A stretch of DNA of 21,025 nt, taken from NCBI GenBank assembly GCA_958349325.1, contig CATWCP010000016.1, positions 1 through 21,025 of the forward strand, given 5' to 3'. This document shows, in pieces, positions 15,454 to 21,025 of this stretch. Below the pieces are notes generated by a model. It did no database searches. It saw only the letters and a list, made by a program, of their open reading frames with translations, and had not been told where the DNA came from. The first letter of the stretch is position 1, and every line of letters starts with the position of its first letter. The DNA is from an uncultured Collinsella sp. (lineage in GTDB: Bacteria > Actinomycetota > Coriobacteriia > Coriobacteriales > Coriobacteriaceae). Made by a program: the position numbers and the translations under genes.

Positions 15454-15488
15454 CAAAAAAATGTGACTCGCGTCGCCGCTTCCGAGTC
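15454..15488 (-). terminator. Weak terminator-like attenuator between groES and groEL
   Basis: On the minus strand GACTCG (15483-15488) pairs with CGAGTC (15465-15470) across a 12-base loop and is followed by ACA and seven T, which abut the groEL ribosome site GGAGG. Only six base pairs, so partial termination at most; it could set the GroES:GroEL ratio. Confidence 0.35.
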
Positions 15489-15534
15489 CTATGCGGCGGG
15501 CGCGTTCAAAGACGAATCAGAGATTCTGACGAGA

Positions 15535-15828
15535 CTAGGCCTCGACGACGGCGTAGATGTCGTCGGCGCGCATCAGCAGATACTTCTCGCCGTCGACCTT
15601 GACCTCGTTGCCACCGAACTTACCGTAGATGACAACGTCGCCGACCTGAACATCCATGGGGATGCGCTCACCCTTGTCGTTGACCTTGCCGGCGCCCACG
15701 GCAACGATGGTGCCGCGCTGCGGCTTCTCCTGAGCGTTGCTGGCGATATACAGACCAGAAGCGGTCTTCTGCTCGGCCTCGTCGGGCTTGACCAGAACAC
15801 GATCTGCAAGCGGCTTCAAAGACGACAT
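15535..15828 (-). CDS. groES: Co-chaperonin GroES (10 kDa)
   Basis: 97-residue lid of the GroEL chamber. Seen: LKPLADRVLVKPDEAEQKTA at the start, the mobile loop around 15-35 (TASGLYIASNAQEK), GTIVAVGAGKV, and the C-terminal GEKYLLMRADDIYAVVE. Full length. ATG preceded by AAAAAGGAGGAG. First gene of the groESL operon; a candidate promoter overlaps an imperfect palindrome just upstream. No CIRCE element was found. Confidence 0.98.
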   Translation of the reverse strand: MSSLKPLADRVLVKPDEAEQKTASGLYIASNAQEKPQRGTIVAVGAGKVNDKGERIPMDVQVGDVVIYGKFGGNEVKVDGEKYLLMRADDIYAVVEA

Positions 15829-15849
15829 GCTTGTCTCCTCCTTTTTGGG

Positions 15850-15869
15850 CCGCGCGGTTATACCACGCG
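15850..15869 (-). promoter_or_regulatory. Candidate groESL promoter overlapping an imperfect palindrome
   Basis: Minus-strand CGCGTGGTATAACCGCGCGG contains an extended -10 (TGGTATAAC) flanked by arms CGCGTGGT and ACCGCGCG that match in 7 of 8 positions. A similar string, GTGTTGTATAACCCG, lies about 65 bases further upstream. Transcription would start near 15850, with a leader of about 20 nt. Neither the CIRCE palindrome of HrcA nor the CTTGAGT/ACTCAAG palindrome of HspR is visible in 15829-15965, so the repressor, if any, is unassigned. Confidence 0.4.
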
Positions 15870-15965
15870 AATTAACCCTTTTTGTTTGCGTACACGTTGA
15901 ATGGTACCCACGAATGGCGGGTTATACAACACGGAGTCAAAAAATCTTATTTTTTGGCACTTAGA

Positions 15966-16176
15966 TTTTCTGAATGCCGGGGGATAACTTAGCGGTGGCT
16001 CCCGTGTGGCTCCGGAGGGGCGGGGCATAAGGTTTCCTGCTCGGGCAGTCCTGCTCGCACGAAGGCCACATTAAGTGGCCTTCGGCTCGTGCGGAACTCG
16101 CAATAAACCTTATGCCCCGCCCCTCCGGAGCCACACGGGAGGCAGGTTAACTAATTCAGGCCCGGCATTCAGAAAA
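15966..16176. repeat. 211-bp multi-layer inverted repeat between groES and the amidohydrolase
   Basis: Three nested perfect arms: outer 16 bp (15966-15981 with 16161-16176, TTTTCTGAATGCCGGG), middle 37 bp (15999-16035 with 16105-16141) and inner GAAGGCCAC/GTGGCCTTC (16061-16069 with 16075-16083) extended by GCACGA/TCGTGC. Between outer and middle arms the two sides differ (17 versus 19 bases). It has no coding frame. It is not needed as a terminator for the amidohydrolase, which has its own at 16212-16242. It may be a transposon-like relic or a structured RNA; no target-site duplication was recognised. Confidence 0.75.
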
Positions 16177-16211
16177 GTCAGTGCAGCAAAATGGCGATGC
16201 AGATGTTGCGA

Positions 16212-16242
16212 ACAAGAAAGAGGCACGTTGCTGAAACGTGCC
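16212..16242 (-). terminator. Intrinsic terminator of the amidohydrolase gene
   Basis: GGCACGTT (16222-16229) pairs with AACGTGCC (16235-16242) across five bases, and on the minus strand is followed by TCTTTCTTGTT. It begins about 20 bases past the stop codon. Confidence 0.8.
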
Positions 16243-16263
16243 CCCTATGAGTGGGGTATGAGG

Positions 16264-17907
16264 CTAGCGCTCGTAGATTACGTTACCTGCCAGGTAGGTG
16301 GTCTGAACCTTGGTAGCCTGGAGCTCTTGGGGGTCGATGGTGAGCGGGTTTTGGTCCAGGACTACCAGGTCGGCATACTTGCCGGGCTCCAAGCTGCCGA
16401 GGTTTTGCTCGTCGCCCGCTGCATAGGCGCTGCCCAGGGTGTAGTTGCGCAGGGCTGTTGCTGCATCGATGCGCTCGCTCGGTAACCAGCCGCCCTCGGG
16501 CCAGTGGCTTTTGGGATCCTGGCGCGTGATAGCCGTGTAGAGCACGTTCATGCTTGTAACAGCTGTGATGGGGCTATCGGTGCCGAAGGCTTGGCGGATG
16601 CCGCACTGCTTATAGGTCGCAAACGGCCACATGATGCGGCTGCGTTCCAGGCCCAGATCGCGCTCGGGGCCGCCCGGGTCGAGTGTAATGTGACAGGGCT
16701 GGCTCGAGGCAACGACGTTAAGCTTGCGTAGACGATCGATGTCCTCGGGCAAGAGGTTCTCCAGGTGCTCGAGCGTGTTATGGCCGTGCTGGGGCAGGCC
16801 GTACAGGTCGGCGGCCTCCTCGAAGATATCCAGCGCGGCATGAATCGCACCGTCGCCGATGACGTGGATGCGCACGGTATGGCCGCGCTCCGCGGCCGCC
16901 AGAACCAGCTTGCGCATGCGCTCGGCAGGAACCGTCAGGCGACCTTGATCGCCCGGGAAGCGCGGGTTGGTATAGGGCTCGGTGAGATAGGCCGTGTGTT
17001 CGCTCGACACGCCGTCGAAGAACTGCTTAAAGCCTGGCGCCGAAAGCAGCGCGTTGTTCGCGTAACGTACCTGCAGCTCTTCCAAGCGCGATTGGTCATC
17101 CAGCAGCGTGGGAAACAAATGGGCTCGGATGCCCAACTTGCCGGCTGCCTGCAGTTTGTCGTAGACGTCGTCTCGGATAAAATCGCAGCCCGGCATGGGC
17201 ATGAGCGACATATCGCATATCGAGGTGATGCCCTGCTCGGCCATCCGCCTCATTTGATCGGCGTAAGCGCTTGCGATGCGATCCTCGCCCAGCCACTCAA
17301 GGCAGCGCGGTAGCAGCTGCATGGCAGCCGCCTCGTGAGCAATACCCGTGAGCTCGCCGTTTGCGTCCTTGTCGTAGCTACCGCCCGCTGGTGGCTCGCT
17401 GTCGCGCGTGACGCCGAGTGCATCGAGTGCGCGGCTGTTGAGCCACAGCGTGTGCCCGTCGCCCGAATACATAACACAGGGACGATCGGGGAATGCCACA
17501 TCGAGCGACGCCTTGGTAGGATGCTCGGGCGGGTCCCAACGGTAGTCGCGCCAGCCCTGCGTCACAACCCAAGCGTCGTCGGGCAGGTCCTGGGAAAACT
17601 CGAGCGCATGTTGCACCAGCGCCGCCTCGGACGTGCCCATATCCATGAGCATGTACGGCGAGGAACCGACCGAGGTATGGAAGAAGTGCAGATGAGCGTC
17701 ATGGAAACCGGGGCAGACAAACTGCTCGCCGTAGTCGATAACCGACGTAGCGGCAGGAGCGGCGGCGATCACGTCATCGGGCGCACCGACTGCGACGATA
17801 CGGTCGCCTGCGATGGCAATCGCCAGCTCGCGGGTGGTATCGATGCCGTCTTGCGCGGTAAAGACGTTCTTGGAGCGGATAATCCGATCGATATGTTGCA
17901 TGGGCAT
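16264..17907 (-). CDS. Amidohydrolase family protein, YtcJ type
   Basis: Metal-dependent hydrolase of the YtcJ-like amidohydrolase_3 group (TIM barrel), about 547 residues. Seen: CPGFHDAHLHFFH with the HxH metal pair (His72, His74), FKQFFDGVSSEHTA with the family lysine, HVIGDGAIHAALD, NTLEHLENL, SSQPCHITL, FGTDSPI with the metal aspartate, and the closing LGSLEPGKYADLVVLDQNPL that typifies the beta-sandwich return. Substrates of this group are mostly unknown amides or lactams. Start uncertain: ATGs at 17913, 17907 and 17901 are all in frame; 17907 was chosen because GAG lies six bases upstream. It is transcribed away from the M20 peptidase gene and may share regulation. A much longer antisense reading frame through that peptidase is not real. 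Confidence 0.85.
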   Translation of the reverse strand: MPMQHIDRIIRSKNVFTAQDGIDTTRELAIAIAGDRIVAVGAPDDVIAAAPAATSVIDYGEQFVCPGFHDAHLHFFHTSVGSSPYMLMDMGTSEAALVQHALEFSQDLPDDAWVVTQGWRDYRWDPPEHPTKASLDVAFPDRPCVMYSGDGHTLWLNSRALDALGVTRDSEPPAGGSYDKDANGELTGIAHEAAAMQLLPRCLEWLGEDRIASAYADQMRRMAEQGITSICDMSLMPMPGCDFIRDDVYDKLQAAGKLGIRAHLFPTLLDDQSRLEELQVRYANNALLSAPGFKQFFDGVSSEHTAYLTEPYTNPRFPGDQGRLTVPAERMRKLVLAAAERGHTVRIHVIGDGAIHAALDIFEEAADLYGLPQHGHNTLEHLENLLPEDIDRLRKLNVVASSQPCHITLDPGGPERDLGLERSRIMWPFATYKQCGIRQAFGTDSPITAVTSMNVLYTAITRQDPKSHWPEGGWLPSERIDAATALRNYTLGSAYAAGDEQNLGSLEPGKYADLVVLDQNPLTIDPQELQATKVQTTYLAGNVIYER

Positions 17908-17988
17908 CCCCATCTCTGGCAGGAAATTCAACACCCCCGAGTGTACTCCCCCGCCCTTGTAACAAAACCCCAAGCGGCAAACGGCAAC

Positions 17989-18018
17989 TTTACCAGCCCT
18001 AGCGGCAGGTGGCATACT
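17989..18018 (+). promoter_or_regulatory. Candidate promoter of the M20 peptidase gene
   Basis: TTTACC (17989-17994) and an extended -10 TGGCATACT (18010-18018) are 18 bases apart. Transcription would start about 45 bases before the ATG. A weaker minus-strand candidate (TACACT at 17939-17944) could serve the divergent amidohydrolase. Confidence 0.45.
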
Positions 18019-18069
18019 GGAGAGAGCCTGTACGATTTTGCGATCAACCCAGCAAGGAGCAAATCGACC

Positions 18070-19533
18070 ATGACGAAGACCAAGGCACAGCAGATTATGG
18101 CGGCGACCGAGGCTCGCGCGGCTGACGACGTCACCGCGGCCATCCAAGATATCGCTACCGAGTTTGAACCATATATCATCAAGCAGCGCCGGCACTTCCA
18201 TAAGCACCCGGAGCTGAGCCTCGCCGAGGAGCGCACGACCTCCGACATCGCCAACCAGCTCGACGCCATGAATATCCCCTACGAGCGTCCCCTTAAGACG
18301 GGCCTGGTGGCAACGCTTCGCGGCACCGCGCCGGATGCCTACCGCGAGGACGGCACGCCACGCCGCCGCATCCTGCTGCGCGCCGACATCGACGCCCTGC
18401 CCGTCACCGAGCAGACCGGCGAGGAGTTCGCCAGCGTCAACGAGGGCTGCATGCACGCCTGCGGCCACGACTGCCATATCGCCATGATGCTCGGAACGCT
18501 GCAGATCCTGCGCCATATGACCGACGACATCCACGGCGAAGTCCGCATCGTCTTCCAGCCCAGCGAGGAAAACGGCCAGGGCGCCAAGCTCATGATCGGC
18601 ACGGGCGTGCTCGACGGCGTCGATGGTGCCTACGCCGCGCATATCTGGAGCGAGGTTGACGCCGGCACTGTAAGCTGCGAGCCCGGTCCGCGCATGGCCA
18701 ATACCGACTGGTTCCGCATCGATGTCCGCGGCACCTCGTGCCATGGCGCCATGCCCCAGCGCGGTCACGACGCCGTCATGGTTGCCGCCGAGATCGTCAA
18801 CGCCCTGCAAACCATCGTTTCGCGCGAAATCAGCCCCTACGAGCCGGCCGTCATCACCGTCGGCGAGCTGCACGGCGGCACCGCGCGCAACGTTATCGCC
18901 GGCACGGCCTACCTCGCCGGCACAGTGCGCACCTACGGCGATTCGACCCACGAGGAAATGCCGGAGCTTATGCGCCGCATCGTGGAGCATACTGCGGCCG
19001 CCTTGGGCGCCGAGGCAGAGCTCACCGACTACACCATCGCCAACTACAAGGTCGAAAACGACGCCGCCTCGAGCGAGCGCTGCCGTCAGGCTGTAATCAA
19101 GTGCCTGGGCCCCACCGGCCAAGGCCATTATCGCGGCACGCTTTCGGGCGAGGATTTTTCGGAGTACCTGCGTCGCGTACCGGGCGTGCTCGCCTTTGTA
19201 GGTACGCGCAACCCCAAGATTGGCGCCACGTACGCCCAGCATTCCTGCTTCTACAAGATCGACGAGACCGTGCTGGCAAAGGGCTCCATGGTGGCCGCCC
19301 AGTATGCTATCGACTTTTTGGCCGAGCCCACGCAAGAGGAGCTCGACGGCCCCGCGATTACCGCGGTCGCCGAAACCAACCCCGATCTGGCCGCCAAGTT
19401 GCGCTCTGCCAAAGCGACGACCGCCGAGGCTCGCGACGCCATCCATGATGCCCGAACGGCTCGCCATGCCGCGATCAAGGGCATCCACGACGCACGCGCT
19501 GCTGCACGCCGCGAGGAGAAGCACGACGAGTAG
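18070..19533 (+). CDS. M20D-family metallopeptidase (N-acyl amino acid amidohydrolase type)
   Basis: Cytoplasmic zinc or manganese hydrolase that typically cleaves N-acyl or N-aryl amide bonds of amino acids. 487 residues. Metal ligands by family spacing: Cys131 and His133 in HACGHDCH, Glu167 in QPSEENGQGAK with catalytic Glu166, His191 in AHIWSE, and His391 in YAQHSCFYKIDE. The Cys ligand and GTSCHGAMPQRGHDAV (221-236) place it in the M20D subgroup (hippurate, indole-acetyl-amino-acid and aminobenzoyl-glutamate hydrolases); substrate not determinable. After the catalytic part there is an unusual Ala-rich, highly charged tail (about 419-487), probably helical and possibly coiled-coil. ATG with AAGGAG about 11 bases upstream. 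It is the only plus-strand protein gene in the window. Confidence 0.9.
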   Translation: MTKTKAQQIMAATEARAADDVTAAIQDIATEFEPYIIKQRRHFHKHPELSLAEERTTSDIANQLDAMNIPYERPLKTGLVATLRGTAPDAYREDGTPRRRILLRADIDALPVTEQTGEEFASVNEGCMHACGHDCHIAMMLGTLQILRHMTDDIHGEVRIVFQPSEENGQGAKLMIGTGVLDGVDGAYAAHIWSEVDAGTVSCEPGPRMANTDWFRIDVRGTSCHGAMPQRGHDAVMVAAEIVNALQTIVSREISPYEPAVITVGELHGGTARNVIAGTAYLAGTVRTYGDSTHEEMPELMRRIVEHTAAALGAEAELTDYTIANYKVENDAASSERCRQAVIKCLGPTGQGHYRGTLSGEDFSEYLRRVPGVLAFVGTRNPKIGATYAQHSCFYKIDETVLAKGSMVAAQYAIDFLAEPTQEELDGPAITAVAETNPDLAAKLRSAKATTAEARDAIHDARTARHAAIKGIHDARAAARREEKHDE

Positions 19534-19568
19534 TCGTCACACCCATCCATAACAGCCTGGCTAAAGCA

Positions 19569-19606
19569 GAGCGGGGGCGGACGTATCGAAACGTCCGCCC
19601 CCGCTC
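19569..19606. terminator. Bidirectional hairpin between convergent genes
   Basis: A 16-bp perfect stem GAGCGGGGGCGGACGT with ACGTCCGCCCCCGCTC and a 6-base loop. It sits 35 bases past the M20 stop and 49 past the end of the membrane-protein gene. The T-run is short (ATTTGT on the plus strand), so it probably relies on stem strength in both directions. Confidence 0.75.
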
Positions 19607-19655
19607 ATTTGTCAAGCGCTATTTCTACCCCGTCTCCAAATGGCAGACGGCATGG

Positions 19656-20951
19656 CTACTCGTCCTGAGGTTCCTCGTCGGAGCTTGGCTCGAACGCCGA
19701 CTCAGGTGCAGGTGCCGGCTCAGGCTCAGGCGCAGGCTCGGGCTCAGATGCCGTCTCAGGCTCGGGCGCCGGTTCAGACTCGGGCGCCGGCTCAGGCTCG
19801 GTCGCGGGAGCGGGTGCAGGTGCCGGCGAAGCATCCGGAGCACCGTAACCCGAAGGAGCGGACTTCTTCTCGAAGGGCAACACAAAAGTCAGGACGTCGT
19901 CCTTATCCTCATCGGCCCACTCGCTTGCATAGCGTGCGGCCCAATAGCCAACGGCACGGTGCTTGAGCATCTTGCCAAAGACCGTAAGAAATACGGTGAC
20001 GAAAGCGACCAGCACCAAGAACAGCGCGAGCGTGACGCCACCGCCGGTAACAATTGCCTCAATACCCGTAGGACGATAGTAGTAGCTATACATACCGACA
20101 GAGGCAATGGCGCCAAAGACGGCCGTCAAGATCCATGTGACAACGTTGGCGACCAGGCCCGTCAAAAACTCGGGAAGGAACGAAGCACAGAACAGCTTGG
20201 TCTTGTTGTGCTTAAACGCCGCCCAGACCTTATCGAGCGAAAACGCGCTCTCGACACGCCCGGTCACCGCAAAGTGCATCACGGCGATGTCGGCGAACAT
20301 CTTAAAGAAGACACCCAGAATCGCCGAGGCAATTAGCGCCAGGACAAGCAGGCCAAGCGAACCGAACAGCGCAGCCTCGAGCGCATAAGAGCCGTAATAA
20401 GAATACGAGCCCGCAGCGCCAATTACCACGCCCTCCACCAGCGAAAGCACTACACCGATAACGGGAATGGCAGAGATAACCTCGAGCACGACCGAAATAA
20501 CGCTCGAAAAGACTCCGAGACCAAACGACGTGGAACGCATCAGCGGACGATCCATGCCGTCATCGACCTTGAGCGACAGATCGCGACCCCACTCGATACC
20601 AAAGCCGGAACCGCACACGCTCGCAATGCAAGCTACCAAAAAGCCGATGGCAGCCGCAATGCCGCCAATAACGGGAATAAACAACACGAGCACCGACACA
20701 ACGCAAATCAGCGCCGGCAAAAACGCGATTTGGCATACACGCTGAAGCACGCCCGGAGTCTTGGTCATATCTTGGAACGCCTGAGCCACACAGCCCTTTG
20801 GCGCATTCGCCACGGGCGGTTGCGGAACAAACTGCTGGGGCTGAGGCTGTCCCTGGGGAGCGGGGCCAGCGGCACCGGCATTAGGAGCACCACACACGCC
20901 GCAGAACTTGTCGTTATCGCCCATGGGGGCGCCACACTGCGAGCAGAACAT
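19656..20951 (-). CDS. Zinc-ribbon polytopic membrane protein (DUF4013-like) with Glu/Pro/Ala tail
   Basis: 431 residues. An N-terminal zinc ribbon has Cys3, Cys6, Cys17 and Cys20 (CSQCG ... CGVCG), followed by a Gly/Pro/Gln-rich linker (about 24-50). The middle (about 65-345) is membrane-embedded with roughly six hydrophobic segments; GFGIEWGRDLSL and FADIAVMHFAVTGRVESAF recall the DUF4013 family. The last 59 residues (373-431) are almost only Glu, Pro, Ala and Ser in an EPEPAPE pattern. Start at ATG 20951 was chosen because it opens on the zinc ribbon with AAGGGATG upstream; a longer frame adds 24 residues without homology signal. Function unknown; similar domain mixes occur in actinobacterial and archaeal envelope proteins. 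It is convergent with the M20 gene. Confidence 0.75.
   Translation of the reverse strand: MFCSQCGAPMGDNDKFCGVCGAPNAGAAGPAPQGQPQPQQFVPQPPVANAPKGCVAQAFQDMTKTPGVLQRVCQIAFLPALICVVSVLVLFIPVIGGIAAAIGFLVACIASVCGSGFGIEWGRDLSLKVDDGMDRPLMRSTSFGLGVFSSVISVVLEVISAIPVIGVVLSLVEGVVIGAAGSYSYYGSYALEAALFGSLGLLVLALIASAILGVFFKMFADIAVMHFAVTGRVESAFSLDKVWAAFKHNKTKLFCASFLPEFLTGLVANVVTWILTAVFGAIASVGMYSYYYRPTGIEAIVTGGGVTLALFLVLVAFVTVFLTVFGKMLKHRAVGYWAARYASEWADEDKDDVLTFVLPFEKKSAPSGYGAPDASPAPAPAPATEPEPAPESEPAPEPETASEPEPAPEPEPAPAPESAFEPSSDEEPQDE
19659..19835 (-). repeat. Low-complexity coding repeat (Glu-Pro-Ala tail)
   Basis: The 3' end of the membrane-protein gene repeats GGCTCAGGCTCGGGCGC-like units on the plus strand, encoding an EPEPAPE pattern. 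Such stretches change length by slippage and vary between strains; it is an in-frame part of the gene. Confidence 0.8.
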
Positions 20952-21025
20952 AGAATCATCCCTTCGTATCTTGAACAAATCACTTGGATCGCAAACGATG
21001 TCTTTAGCATCATTATTGCCCAATG

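Noticed and set aside
15829..15965. CIRCE or HspR (HAIR) operator upstream of groES
   Set aside because: Neither the TTAGCACTC/GAGTGCTAA nor CTTGAGT/ACTCAAG palindrome is present.
17335..18069. N-terminal extension of the M20 gene
   Set aside because: Overlaps the amidohydrolase antisense; a proper ribosome site and the family start are at 18070.
16264..19524. A 1086-residue minus-strand frame through the amidohydrolase and the M20 gene
   Set aside because: Its N-terminal half is antisense to the clear M20 peptidase and shows no family motifs; the real amidohydrolase starts near 17907.

Overview
The window is a high-GC bacterial chromosome segment with short spacers and nearly all genes on the minus strand. 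The gene set, a CCA-encoding tRNA gene, an FMN riboswitch and the protein style suggest an anaerobic actinobacterium of class Coriobacteriia, probably Collinsella or a close relative. That placement comes from recognition and was not checked by any search.

Layout. Positions 1-2987 hold the N-terminal part of a MurE-type peptidoglycan ligase (cut by the window edge) and a class B asparagine synthetase. Positions 3156-3750 are a gene-poor patch: a tRNA-Val(UAC) gene, an imperfect second copy of its 3' end plus terminator, and an AT-rich 218-bp element bounded by a perfect 27-bp inverted repeat. Positions 3865-8753 are an arginine biosynthesis cluster read argC-argJ-argB-argD, with ArgR-box-like sequence upstream. 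Positions 9011-13427 are a flavin unit: FMN riboswitch, RibU-type S component, a double ATPase (EcfA-EcfA fusion), EcfT, and two tandem PNPOx-fold proteins. Positions 13633-16176 are groES-groEL bracketed by two very large hairpins. Positions 16264-19533 are a divergent pair, a YtcJ-type amidohydrolase and an M20D metallopeptidase. The window ends with a zinc-ribbon, polytopic membrane protein with a Glu/Pro/Ala tail.

How the genes work together. argC, argJ, argB and argD supply the acetylated ornithine route, with ArgJ recycling the acetyl group and an ArgB that carries the N-helix seen in arginine-inhibited kinases. The riboswitch unit couples flavin sensing to flavin import; the overlapping ecfS/ecfA and ecfA/ecfT junctions imply translational coupling, and the PNPOx-like genes may be flavin users read through from the same transcript. 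The two hydrolases probably release amino acids or similar small molecules from amide or N-acyl substrates.

No CRISPR array, transposase, phage gene or toxin-antitoxin pair was seen. The least explained material is non-coding: the 218-bp inverted-repeat element, the duplicated tRNA 3' end, and the two giant hairpins around groESL. No new multi-gene system is evident.
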